A stretch of DNA of 64,000 bases, taken from contig JAQFVV010000183.1 of the NCBI GenBank assembly GCA_028023455.1, positions 1,610,001 through 1,674,000 on the forward strand, written 5' to 3'. The position numbers and the translations under genes are program-made. This document shows positions 51,457 to 63,660 of this stretch, piece after piece. The notes under the pieces were generated by a model. That model was not told the origin of the DNA. It was given only the letters and a program-made list of their open reading frames with translations, and made no database searches. Every line of letters starts with the position of its first letter. The first letter of the stretch is position 1. This DNA comes from Epiperipatus broadwayi. Lineage: Eukaryota; Onychophora; Udeonychophora; Euonychophora; Peripatidae.

Positions 51457-52771
51457 AGAGAAATGCAAAAAAAAGTAAAGGAGTTGATATAAAAATAATA
51501 TATTTAGAGATCCAAGTCAGATCAGAATTTGTAAAAAAAAAAAAAAAAAAGATTAACGGAAAACAGTGATTGGTTTTTAAAATTCGTTTATGAAATATCA
51601 TTTGTTATAAAATAAAATAAAAAATTGATATTGTTAGATTTGTCAAAAAAAAAAAAAAACAATGTATAAAAAAATAGTAAAAAATTAACTACTTAATTAG
51701 AATGAATATAATTAATGTATATTAATTAATTTAATTCATATCAAAATATCTAAGAGTCAAATAAATGCAATTATGAAAATTATTGGCAATACAAATTCCA
51801 GGTATTATTACAGGCTTAGTTGTTTAATTGATATAATTGGATAGATTATAACATACCCACTATAATTTTTGATCCTTTTCTACAGTTGTTGTGTTTTTTA
51901 ACTTTATACCTTTTGGCTTTTTGTGTGTCATAATTGGTTAAAAAATAAATAAAAAACTGAAACAAAAAAATTAAAAAAATTTTAAAAAAATATTTAAATA
52001 GTGCAAGAGGGACATGTATTTAACTTTAACGAAATTTGAGCAATTGAAAAAAAAAACATTAATTAACATATAAAAAAATTAAATAATTATAGTAATTATA
52101 ATTAATTTAAGTTAAACTAATTAATATAAATTAAAAAAAGATGCATTAAAAAATTATTTTAAACTATGTAATGATCATTAACCACAACTAGTAGAAGTTA
52201 TCAGATTTTCAGACAAATTTGAGGGGGGTGGGGGTGATGATGAAACATTTATGTAAATAAATATAAAATAGCATTTAGATAAATAAAGTAAACAATACTA
52301 AATTTATTGCACAGGAGATTGTGTGACAATAGAGTACCAAAGAGACAGAAACAGCCTTTTAATCTAGAAACTTTTAGTTTCTAACTCCATGCTACCACTG
52401 AACTATATACTAAGTAAGGCATAGTGTTAAATGAATAAAATCTTTAAAAAAAATTAGAAACCTTAGCACTTCAAGTCTATCATGTTATTTACTGAGTTGT
52501 ACTACATAGAATATAGTATTAAGTGAGTAAAGTATAAAGATAGTTAGAAACTTTAGTACTATGTATTATCCAGTCTACTAAGATGGCAGCCATTTTTTTA
52601 AATATACAATTTCAAGGGCCTACAGTTTTTTTTTTTTTCAATTTTATTTTACCAAATATATGCCAGTTGATATGTTTTAAAAAAAAATAATAAATAAATT
52701 ATAAATTTGATTCAGAAAATTTATTTCATTTTTTTTTACTTATTTATATTGATTTGAACATTTCCACTCTT
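51457..52771. other. AT-rich spacer with long A runs
   Basis: Poly-A runs at 51534-51551 and 51645-51659. No gene. At 52337-52425 the reverse strand has an A-box-like tatagttcagtggtagcat, but no matching B box. Confidence 0.4.
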
Positions 52772-52856
52772 GCCTTTTAAAGTCATTAATCTTGTGTTAA
52801 GAATTGTAGAGGTTCCTACTGTTGCATCTAGGTGCATAGTCTTAAGGTTATAACCT

Positions 52857-52860
<4 letters not shown>
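52772..52860. mobile_element. Decayed end of fold-back family C
   Basis: Matches the right arm of the 47723-48284 element (taatcttgtgttaagaattg, gtgcatagtcttaaggtta). It runs into a (TA)n tract at about 52857-52890. Confidence 0.7.
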
Positions 52861-52893
<33 letters not shown>

Positions 52894-53664
52894 TATTAAT
52901 CAATGTCTGTATTCCAATTATAATAAAATATATATAATTATTCAAAACAATACAATAATTAATACAGTAACAATATTTTAAACAAATATATACCAATTTA
53001 ATAGAAGTACTTTCAACTATCTATGTAGTCGTTGTCAACTAGACTCAAATTGTATTAGAAAAAACCGTTACAAATGTAAACAAAAGCAATACGTCATACA
53101 TCAATTTTCCCACAATTCATTAATTTTTATATTGGCTGTCTGTCTATTTATCAACTGTTGCTTTTCACTTTTTATTAACATAGCTTCTTTAATTTTGCGT
53201 TTATTATTATTTCTTTCAATATATATATATATATATTACTTAGGTAATGAGTATGTGCTTTACAAATTATTAATTACAACTTTAAATGACTGTTGTAACT
53301 GGGTGATCCAGTTACCAGTATGCATATGCAAAATGTCAAAAATATCAAAAGACTATGAGATAATGCCAAATAACAAAACAAAAACATTAGGGCCTGCTCA
53401 ACAACACCTAGATTGCTATTAACTGAATTTATGTAGCATTGTCTATATAAAGAAGTTTCATTTGTGGTGATTGTGAAAGCATTAAGAATTTCAACATGAA
53501 TAATCCTCATCTTTCTTGAAAAATTATACATATAAAGACATTTTATACATTTTTTTCATTTTTATATTAATAACTTCACTTAATATAAAAAATAATAATA
53601 ATAAATAATATATAAATATTGTAATTAATGTTTTCAGAATTGTTTTTAAAAGAACCATAATAAA

Positions 53665-54550
53665 ATATTATCATTATCATCAACCATTATCAATCCACTG
53701 CAGGATGAAGACCTCTCCAAGTTCAATCCATCTTCTTCAATCTTTAGCTTCTCTTCTCCACATCACTTCTTATTTCATCCATTCATCTCCCATGTGGTCT
53801 CACTCTGGGTCTTTTACAATCTCTTGGAATCCAGTTTAAGATTTCAATTGTCCATCCATTATCATCTCTTCTAGCAATATGTCCAGCCCAACTCCACTTC
53901 GGTCTTTTAATTTTTTCAATGAGATCAGTAACACCTGCTTGTTGTCTTACCCATATATTGTGTTTTCGATCTCTTCTTATTACTCCCAACATGCATTTCT
54001 CCATACTTCTTTGAGTAGTCTGAAGTCTTTGTATTGCTCTTTTATTTTTATTAAGTGTCCAAGTCTCAGATCCATAAGTAAGAACTGGTAAAACACATTT
54101 ATTAAAAATCTTTTTTTTTCAAACACATAGTCATATTTCCTTTTAGAATCAAGTTATTTTTACCAAAAGCACCCCAGCCAAGTTTAATTCTATGATTAAT
54201 TTCATCCATTATGTTTCCATCTCAATTAATAATCTTACCAAGGTATTTGTAACTGTTAACTTCTTCTAAGTCATCATAACCAATCTTTATTTTTATATTT
54301 TGAGAAAATCCATTAAACATTACTTTAGTCTTTTTAACATTTATCTTTAGTCCTACTTTCATCTGATAACTCGTGCAACATTTCCTGCAGCTCTAAAGCA
54401 TTGTTTGCAAAAACAACTACATCATCTGCAAAATCTAAATGACTTAAATAATGTCCATTTACTTTTACCCCTTTAGCTTTCCATTTTAATTCACAAAATA
54501 CTTCTTGCGGCACTTTTTACAGCAGCGCTGCAAGAAATATTTTGTGGATT
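53665..54550 (-). mobile_element. 5'-truncated RTE LINE with a small 5' inversion
   Basis: Read in reverse, it runs from just after reverse transcriptase motif B (FCELKWKAKGVKVNG, HLDFADDVVVFANNALELQE) through GWGAFGKNNLILK, LTYGSETWTLNKNKRAIQRL and ERCMLGVIRRDRKHNIWVRQ to RWTIEILNW-like and IDNG blocks with a trinucleotide tail at 53665-53690. At the 5' end, about 40 bp (54511-54550) lie in the opposite orientation and overlap the adjoining LINE sequence by about 22 bp. It is one of the best-preserved RTE copies here, though frameshifts are present. Confidence 0.85.
53783..54004 (-). pseudogene. RTE ORF C-terminal fragment (73 aa)
   Basis: An open stretch of the same LINE with KHNIWVRQQAGVTDLIEKIK, RPKWSWAGHIARRDDN and NWIPRDCKRPRVRPHGR. 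A frame break follows within the HGRWM-like block. It has no function on its own. Confidence 0.75.
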
Positions 54551-54566
54551 AATATATATATATATA

Positions 54567-54714
54567 AATTAAAGATTTGAACCCAGATTTTCAAGTTCTC
54601 TTTAGTCAATCACTCTATCTTATAGAACTGATACACATGTATGTGGTCATGTGTATCAGTTTTATAAGATAAAATAGATAACTGAAAGGAGCTTTGGTTC
54701 AAATCTCCTTTAAT
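54567..54714. repeat. Deleted family B palindrome
   Basis: A 148-bp inverted repeat from aattaaagatttgaaccc to ggttcaaatctcctttaatt, with a very short loop around tatgtggt at about 54639. Only the outer arms of family B remain. It sits directly beside the 5' inversion of the RTE copy. Confidence 0.8.
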
Positions 54715-54719
54715 TACAT

Positions 54720-57546
54720 GTGGTTTAAGTATATACATTATACTTGTATTTAAAAAATGTAAATATTAAATATAATTGCTTAACAGCTAACACTTATTCA
54801 TAAAATAAAAGTGGAAAAAAATTGTAAACCCCTGAATGTATCATTTCAAAAAGTAATGGCTGTCAAGTTTGGTAGTCCATATAATGAATGCTTAAGTATC
54901 AAAATTTTTAACTTCCATTCCCATAATGCTATTACTTGTCACAATACATAGGCCATAATGTTAAATAAATAACTGGAATGTTCTTATATTTATATTTTTT
55001 AATGTTTTATATACAGTCATTTTTTTTCTGGAGAGGTGTTCATATGTATTAATAAATAAAATTTGCATCTATTTTTAATAATAATATTTAAAGTATTTGT
55101 CTATTTACCCGTTTGGCAAAAATTGAAGTGTTTATTTTTTGTTCAATTACATACTTTCAAAGACCATACACCCCCTCCCCCCAGTTTTATATTAAGGAAA
55201 ATGTGTCAGTTGTTAAAAATTCTATTCAAAATCTTTATTTAAAGATTTTTATTTCATTTTGATTTTAGCATATAAACGCAAGATGCTGGACTCATTTTCA
55301 TAATTTGTCAGCTTTCTTTTTGTTACTGTCATTTCCTTTAAGGAGTTTTTTTTATTTAAATTTATTTATATTAATAAGTTCACTATACACTTAATAGAAA
55401 ATGTATTAACAAATAAAATGCAAATATTATCAAAAAATTTACTGCAAATATGTCTTTCTTTAAAATAACAATAATAAGAAAAAAACACCCGGAAATATTA
55501 AAAACCATGCTTGCTTTTGGTCATCTATTAGAGCCGTTTACTGTATGCCCCTGAAAATGCATAATTGAACAAAATATACTTTCTACACAAACATGATTTT
55601 GTAATAAAACTTTTTCTTTTATCTCCAACTGTGGATTGTATTTATAACTTTAGATTTTTTTTTTTTCAGATGTAACAATAATTTCCAGAAAAAAACTGCA
55701 AATTAAAGTTGTTAATTTTTTCATTGTTGCAAATTCTCTTCCCACTTTAATAATCCTCACAGTTGTTAAGTACAGTATATGTTTAAATTCTGTTTGTTAT
55801 GTTTTTAATATTGCTTAAAATATTATTCATATTATTGGCTGAAGTTTTGACAACTCCTTAAACATTGCATTGAAATGAGATTTTCCTTTGTTTTCACTTA
55901 TCTTGGCTTTACAATTTATATTATATCATATTTACAAATCCATGCTGAAATATAGTAAAAAGTAAATATAAAACATAAAATTATAAAAATTTAAAAATTA
56001 CTAAAATAGAGATTAATAATCAAATAACTTGATTCCAAATTTGCCACTTTTAATATCTTTTATTGGTACTTTGGGATTAATGCTGCTTTAATGTTTTCAT
56101 TCCACCATATTGATTCTAATGCTCTCATATTTTGTTATTTGTTTTAAAGATTAGAAAACTTTATATTTTAAAAAAATAATTTTTGAATTCAAATCTATCC
56201 AAAAAAATTGTGAAAATGAAATTTATATTTATAAAGTGAGTTTTTGAATTTAATTTAATTTTAAAAAATTATTGCCAAATAATAGAAATTTAATATTTTT
56301 TTGAATTAAAAAATTAGGAACCAAAAGCAATTTTTGACATTCAGTTTTATTTAATTCTAAATCTTTTATTTATATCCTATTCAGAACACTTTTTCTTAAT
56401 TAATTTGAATGCAAAACCCTAAACTGATACTTCAAATATATTTACAAAATTAGAATCAATATGGCAGAACATTTACTTTAGAACGGTGCTAAGTTCAAAT
56501 TACCCTTTTCTTTTATGGCAACATTGAAACATCAGAGGTAATTAAAATTGATGATATAAATAAAAATATTAAAGATTAAATTAAATAAAGTCATATTATT
56601 ATAAATCATTATCAATAATAATAATGATACATTAGCTTCATCGTAGCTCTTATATTATGAACCCCTTCATCCAAAGAACTCTACATTCTTCCTTAGATAT
56701 TGATTTATAGTTATTATAAAATACAATAGATAAGCATTTAAAAAATTAAAAATCTAAAGAGTTTTAATTTTGGCTTAAAATAATAATGCTATTGTCATCT
56801 TCTTGGAAGATTGTGTGATATTTGATTGTCAAAACGACTGGATATGCCTAAATCAATTTAGAAACCTTTCACTCTTGAATCTATTCATTTACTGATAAAA
56901 TAAGTCATAATTTATATTTGTTAAATAATGCATTTTAGTATAACGTCTAATTTCACAACTCTATGCTGCATACATTTAAGCAAAACATTTGCTTAAAATG
57001 TCAATGTTTTTTATATATTTATTTATTTAATGCTTAAACATTCATCAAACCAACTTATCATTGTAAGCGGACACAACATTGGCACTGTATCAAAATTCTC
57101 TTAGATATCAACGTTTTTTTTACAGGGAATTTTATCTATTATAAAAATAAAAACTTTTCATCAATTAAAAGTTGATTTGAGTAAGACCTTTTTTATCATA
57201 CTTCTTTGTGAAGGGATCTTGGAAAAGACTGTGCTGTGTTTGTCAGTTTAAAATGCCTAACTTTTATCTTTACTATCATATATTTATTATATATAAATGA
57301 ATTTGTATTAAAAAATAACATCCATTATATAATTGAAGATACACAATAGAGTATATAACATTTATACATATATGAATATCCAGTTGTAAAATTTATATAA
57401 TTTTGTAATTGGCGCATAATTTATGGTAAAAAAAAACAGTTGTTTATCTTTCAAATACATCTAAACGAGGTAATCTAATAAAATTATATATATATATATA
57501 AAATAATAATTGTAATAATGTTCAAGACTAAATGAATTTGTAAGTA
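54720..57546. other. AT-rich spacer, nothing recognised
   Basis: About 2.8 kb without a supported gene, RNA or repeat family. Confidence 0.45.
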
Positions 57547-57707
57547 ATCATTAAAAACCAATCAACACTTAGACAATCCTAGTAGCAATAATAATTAATG
57601 AACATGAAAGCCCTTTGTTGTTAAAAGGAGGTTGCCATGACAACAGTTTGAAATTGTTGATTGTTAGTGATATTGGGTTTGTCTAAGTGTTGACTGATTT
57701 TAATGAT
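57547..57707. mobile_element. Complete inverted-repeat element E (161 bp)
   Basis: Terminal arms of about 30 bp: atcattaaaaaccaatcaac plus acttagacaa at the left, and ttgtctaagtgttgactgat plus tttaatgat at the right. The inner part holds a second small palindrome (aggttgccatgacaacagtt). It is the reference for the SINE-invaded copy at 38787-39139. Target duplication not resolved. Confidence 0.8.
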
Positions 57708-60176
57708 ATTATTCAATATAAAACTTAGTCCTTCCAAAAAACAAGAGGCTATACTGTGAGCTGCACCTTTCCTACCACCACATAGTTTTATTAAACAAAA
57801 GTGAATATAATATTTTGTACATGACTTGCTTAAAAGTTGATTTTGTGAAATAAAAAATGTAGGATTATAGAAAAATTATTCTTCTTATCTTAGTGAGATG
57901 GTTTCTGATGCCAATATACATTATTTATTTATACAGATTTTGCTTCTTATTGGTTTATATCTTCTTCTAATTTCCATTTACCATTCCTCTTTGTCAACCC
58001 ATAAATTTTACGAAAAAAATTTCTAATTTTTCTATCTGTTCCTTTATTCTAATTCTTCTTCTCTAGAATACATATAAAAATTAAAATTGAAACATTATTT
58101 TACATCAGGATATTTACAGGTAGAAATAATTAATTTACAAGAAAAGAATGAAAGATAGTCTAAATAGGGTGCTATGAAGATAAATAAAAATAAGGCATGT
58201 GAAAAGATAATAATTTAATGGTTTATTAATAAGAGTTTATAACAACGTAACAGAGCTGAACCATGATCCAGGAATCTTGAGCTCCAAAATTTGACACTCA
58301 TCTACTGTACCTAAACACATGTTTTATTTGTGTGTGTGTGTGAATAATAAACATAATAGTTTAAAAGTTGATATTTATAAGGGAAAAAATTGAATCCAGT
58401 CACATACAAGATAACTGATTAACAAAAACATGAGAGGCGGGACACTTATTACCTAGGTTTTAATAACTCTGTTTAAGGTCAATGTAATGAAAACATATTA
58501 AAACTATAAAATACATTGAATATGCTTGTCATTTCTGGAACAGTATTACCAATTCTGATTATTAAATTGTTTACATTCTTCACTGAAAGCTTATTTATAC
58601 ATAAGTTATCAACTTTTTGAATATTCTATTATGTAAAGATGACATCTTAAAAATTCCTTCTATTAATAATAAATTATATGCAATAAATATGCCTGAATAT
58701 GTTACTAGCATATTTTACAAGTATATTCTAAAGAATATTTTTTAAAAAAAAATAAACCTGTAAATACTCCTACCTTTGTTGTAATATAAATGCCAATCTC
58801 TTTTGTCAGATAAAAGAACATATTCCATCTCATCTTAGGTTGGATCCCCTTTTTCTGACAAAATAGATTGATATTTCAGAAAGGTAAGCATAGTTACAAA
58901 TTTATTTAAAAAAAAAAAACATTCTTTAGAATCTGCTTGTAATGTATCCTAGTATATTCAAACATGTTTGTTCCATGAAATAGATCTGTATTCCTAACGT
59001 TACATTTAATCAACAGTAAAACCATATGTGCTGATTAAAATCATTACTATTATTTGGTGGATATTCTTCTCAATATAATTTTCTGATACAGTTAAAACAA
59101 ACGCTTTTGCCAAAAGAAATTATCAAATCGCTCACTGTTACAAATTCATTTAAATATATTTGACTGGATATATGTACTTTTGTGTTTCAAAGTATACTTT
59201 TTTACTATATAAAAATATCAAAGTAATATTTATTATGTAATTTATTTTGTTTAAAGTAAAGAAAATTAAAAGCTTATTACTAAATTTTATAGTCTCTTTA
59301 TCGTAAAAAGCAATCATATATTGAAAAATCGTGTGTGTGTGGTTTTTTTTCAGAAGCGAAATCTGTTTATTTTACTCTGGTACTGCCACCTATTGTAAGC
59401 TTGAATAATTAAAAAATAGATAGTGGTGCTTATTAAATTTATCCTTGGTGCTTTTCTATCCCTATCCCTAAATTAATTCTGCCTTATGATTTTTGTCAAT
59501 AAAGAGTTTAAATCTAGATCTAGTCTATTTTGATCTTTAAACTTAAAGTATCTTTCATTTTAAAGATACATTTTACTCTTTTTACTATCAGGCTTCAGAG
59601 TGAAATTCAAAAGCATCTTAAGGTTTTGAATATAAACCTATTTACTTTCATAATTAAATAGGTCTGACACCAATTTAAAAACAATACCGAGTGATGTCTC
59701 CAATTTATAACAATTTGAGACATTTTTTTTATTTTTGAGTAGGATTAATTTTTAACTGAACCAGGATTTGAATTGAGAAAGACCCTTTTTTTCTAAACTC
59801 TCATTATTTTTTTGTGACGCTACTAACTTTCATTAAATTATACTGTTGCACACCAAATGTATTCATTTGTGCAATAAAAGAGAATTTGGGAAATATAGAA
59901 AAAAATAATTTAAATATTAAAAAAAAATTGATTATTAAAAAAGCTAGATATTATTAGTTGTTTATAAAAACAATAAGCCGGCAATATATGAAATTGTTTA
60001 GTATTATGCGAATTCAAGATATAAAAGGCTTAATTTTGAATTTCACTCAATGAAAAACATCAAGAAAAATAAACTCTCTTTTATATCAGCCAACTTTAGT
60101 GAAATAAATTACCTCCTCTTTCTCTATTTCTTTCTCTCCAAAAAAATATTATAAAGCTGCTATTAATATAAACGTA
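57708..60176. other. AT-rich spacer, nothing recognised
   Basis: Around 59385 an isolated tactgccacctattgtaag resembles the conserved block of the 61.6-kb units but is only a short match. No gene supported. Confidence 0.45.
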
Positions 60177-60279
60177 GTTTTTTTTTCCCACATGTCATAG
60201 CACCGGCCGGGACGCGAACCCACAACCGCCTGCACCCAACCACCCGCCTGCACAGCGGCTGCGACACCTCTCGGCCAAT
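60177..60279 (-). repeat. tRNA-derived SINE, GC-rich copy
   Basis: Minus strand: A-box-like ttggccgagaggtgtcgc, B box gtgggttcgcgtcccggc and an A-tail (T-run 60177-60186 on the plus strand). The middle differs from the other two copies (repeated gcaggcgg units). Possible short TSD aacgta on both sides. It creates an apparent minus-strand frame at 60195-60398, which is not a gene. Confidence 0.8.
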
Positions 60280-61595
60280 AACGTAAGACTAATATAAACA
60301 GTAGTTATTATTAAACCTGAGTTTGAATCAGTAGTGATGATAAAAAAAAATGTTGAAAAGGTAGAAGTTATATCTGAGGCTAAAAATACAAGATGCACAA
60401 TTTTTATAGGTTTAAATTAAAACATTGCTATATCAAATAGTATTATCTAGACTTTATTTTGTACTAGCTAGTATGAGATAAACTGTCATAATCCTTTCTA
60501 TATGATGAAAGAACGTATATGTTGTGATCTAAACATTGGTACACAATCTTTTAACTTTAGCTATTCTATTTTTAAATTTGACATTTCCTTTCTTGGATGA
60601 AAATTTGATGTGATTCATTATTTGTTTAACCATACCGAAATTATTTATATGAATATGTAAGGATATTCATAATAAATCAATAGTAGTTTTAATTAATAAA
60701 TAAATTTATATTTCCTAATATTTTAGTATTAACGTCATAGATTTGAAATAAAATTTTTGAAACAAATGATCTACTTACAAAATAAATTATGATACATACA
60801 ACAACAATTTATTTTTATGGGATTTTTATCTATTTTTAAAAATTAAATTATATTTTTTAAAAAAACCTTCCTATTATTTAAAACTGAAGAGAATTTCTTA
60901 AAAATTTCACAACCCCCAACAATTTTTACGTGACTCACTGAGAAGTCGCAGCTCATGGGTTATACACCACTTAACTAGAGTAAGATATCTGTTCTAAATT
61001 AAAATACTGACCATGAACAAATGGATACTAAAAAAAGCTTAATTCATATAAGTTTTGAATTACATCAGATAAAAAAACTAATAAAATCATAAAAATAGAT
61101 TTTAGTAAATCGGGTTATATTTTCACAAATTAATTATAGGGGAAAAAAACAAGAAGATTAAAATATCATTATAATGATTACATGAAGGATTTCTCATTCC
61201 ATAGATCTGCCTTAAAAATAATTTCTAAAAAACAAAAAAAGATTATTAGTAGAAGCAAAATGTGAAATAATTTCACCAATATCATTAGTGTTATGGTTAC
61301 GTCCAGATAGCAGTCACATGATCATTTCAATTGTTTCACCATTCTATTCTGTTCATTGTTGAGTTTTTAGTTCCAAGTAACTTGTGTCATTATTTATATC
61401 ATCCAATAAGGTCATATCTCCACCTTTTTCTTCTATTACCATTCATCATTCGCTGCAAAGCATTTCTCTTTAAATAATATTTTTTTCAATATATATCTGA
61501 TCATATATATTTTTCCAAATGTTCTTCTCTATCTACTCTCACCAAAAATCTCATTTGTTCCTTTTTATCTTACAAAAAACTTTATAGTCTCAAAA
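60280..61595. other. AT-rich spacer, nothing recognised
   Basis: No gene or repeat supported. Confidence 0.45.
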
Positions 61596-62045
61596 CATAA
61601 CATAATCACCTTGTGTTATGCTTACACAAGATGTTAAAATAATAGCAAATGTTTCTACACAATAGTGCCACCTAGTGCAATCTCTAAAAATTAATAGATG
61701 CTATAAAGTTGTGCATCATAATCTTTATTTAATGTCTATCCAATATTCTTAGTTTAATTTTCAACTTATAAGTGCTATTAGCAAGAAGCCTTAGATCTGG
61801 GGAGCCATTCACCTGGATCTTTGGATATTATGCAACTCTCTAGCATCCATATTTTACATTTTGGTTAACTATAAAGCTATTGGCCCAAACTGAAAACACA
61901 ATAATGTTTTTAAACCAAATTAATTTGCTTGTATGGATATATAGATTTGAATCAGTTTAGTATTTATATATTTGGTATCTTCAGTTTTTTAATAACCGTA
62001 GTTATGGTAATTTTTTGGCTAGGATTGGTATTAAATCACTTAAAC
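61596..62045 (-). mobile_element. Family-A-related unit X1 of a tandem array
   Basis: It begins with a decayed family A tail in reverse (aaacataacataatcacc), then acacaatagtgccacctagt at about 61658. It next carries the centre shared with copy A2 (aactgaaaacacaat, tatatagatttgaatcag) and ends near gttttttaataaccgtag. No opposite arm remains. Confidence 0.65.
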
Positions 62046-62466
62046 ATCATAAAATCATATTTTTTAGGCTTACACAAGCTGCTAAAATTGTAGCAAATTC
62101 TGTTATACAATAGTGCCACCTAGTGGAAGATCTAATAATCACTAGATGCTAGAAAGTTGTGCATCATAATCCTCATCTAGTGTTCTCCCATCCAATATCA
62201 CCAGACCAGTTTCTAGCTTATAGTTTTCATCAGTAAGTTGCCTTGAAACTGGGAGCAGTGCACGTGCATCTTTGGATTAATGCATTTCTCTAATACCCAA
62301 CTTTTAATTTTTTAATTAACAATAAAGCTATCAGGCCAAACTGAGTACAAAATTCAATCTAAATCACTTGTACAGTCATACTGACCTGAATCCAGTTTAC
62401 TATCAATATATTTGTTTGTCCTTGGTTTTTAATAATCATAGTAAGATTGGTCTTAAATCATTAAAA
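62046..62466 (-). mobile_element. Family-A-related unit X2 of a tandem array
   Basis: Same plan as X1, offset by about 448 bp: the tail aaacatcataaaatcat, then acaatagtgccacctagtgg at 62107, then the shared centre (aataaagctatcaggccaaactgag) and the end ggtttttaataatcatag. Confidence 0.65.
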
Positions 62467-62945
62467 CATCCCATGATCATCTTGTCTTGTGCTTACTCTA
62501 GCTGTTAAAACAGTAGCAAATTTGTCTACACAATAGTGCCACCTAGTATAAGATCTATGGTAGCTATAACTGTTAAAAAAACCAAAACACTAAATATATA
62601 GGAACTAAACATAATTCATATCTGTATGACTATACAAGCAAATTAACTTAGATGGAAAACTTTATTGTGTTTTTAGTTTGGGCTGATAGGTTTATAGTTA
62701 ACCAAAAAGATAAAAGGTGGATGCTGGGAGTTGCATTAGATCCAAAAATCCAGGTGCACTGTTTCCAGATCCAAGGTTTTTCAGTGATGAAAGCCATAAA
62801 CTAGAAATAAATCTGGATAGGGACTATAATGTGCAATCTTTTAATATCTATTGATACTTAGAACTTCCACTAGGTGGCATAATTGTGTGGTCCAAGGAAG
62901 CTTTCCCATTTTTCTCATAACTATATCTTAATGACCACTAATACA
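62467..62945. mobile_element. Family-A-related unit X3, centre inverted
   Basis: It begins like X1 and X2 (aaacatcccatgatcatctt, acaatagtgccacctagta), but the centre then runs in the opposite direction (agtttgggctgataggttta) and it ends with an opposite arm, ccactaggtggcataattgt at 62868. It is therefore a full palindromic unit or a head-to-head fusion. Confidence 0.65.
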
Positions 62946-63039
62946 ATTTTATTTATTTAGAGTACACATTTCAAAAATATACAACAATACATTTCACATA
63001 TAGCTTTTGAGTAATATCTTTCTTAACTCTTCTATAAAA

Positions 63040-63660
63040 TTCCATGAATATCTCTTTCTTCATAAATTCCTCCTTATCCAATATTATCTTTATTTTAACC
63101 TTATTGTCACTTTTTCCACTCTTATTTAACTAATTTCGCAAATATTTTAAATCCTTAATCTGCTGAACCATTTTATTCCCAAATTTCTCTTTTCTTCTAA
63201 TTTGTAAGGTTTTGCTCTTACCCAAATTAGTCCTCATTTCATAATCAATACATCTTTCTTCTGATCTATTCAAAAATATTGGTGATTCCTTTCATTGTAT
63301 ATATAAGAGTTTCAATTCTATTTATTTCATTATTCTATCTCCAATCTTAATTCTTAATCCAAAATATATATTTATCATGTCTTCTAAATAAATATTGAAA
63401 AGCACAACTGACAATCCACATCCCTGTCTAATGCTTCTCTTTAATCTCATTTTCTCAATATATCTCTCCTGCAGTCTAATCCTTAGTCTTTGTTCATTAC
63501 ACATATTTCAAATCATTTTTTCCTAATAGATGTGAGTATTCATAAGCCAGTTTTCTCCCTTTTTCAATCAATCTTTGTCTAATCAATCTAACAATTACAA
63601 TAATTTCCTTTGTACTACTTTCCTTTTGAAAACTATATTCACAGATGTAAGGCTGTAAAT
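63040..63660 (-). mobile_element. Non-LTR reverse transcriptase remnant
   Basis: The reverse strand carries a decayed reverse transcriptase domain. From 63660 downward it reads as the pre-motif B region, then motif B at about 63440-63390 and the segment between motifs B and C. Frames are broken outside 63322-63504. It is probably not the RTE family seen elsewhere, since the motif B wording differs. It could belong to the second LINE family at 14.4-16.4 kb, but the two do not overlap enough to tell. Confidence 0.7.
63322..63504 (-). pseudogene. Reverse transcriptase motif B fragment (60 aa)
   Basis: Residues about 23-43 read RSIRQGCGLSVVLFNIYLED, which is motif B of non-LTR polymerases (family form R-x-x-R-Q-G-C-x-L-S-P-x-L-F-N). 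The usual Pro after Leu-Ser is Val here, a sign of decay. The catalytic aspartate motifs are not in this frame. Only a fragment of a dead element. Confidence 0.75.

Noticed and set aside
52337-52425. Minus-strand tRNA or SINE (A-box-like tatagttcagtggtagc)
   Set aside because: There is no B box at the expected distance and no A-tail, so the evidence is too weak.
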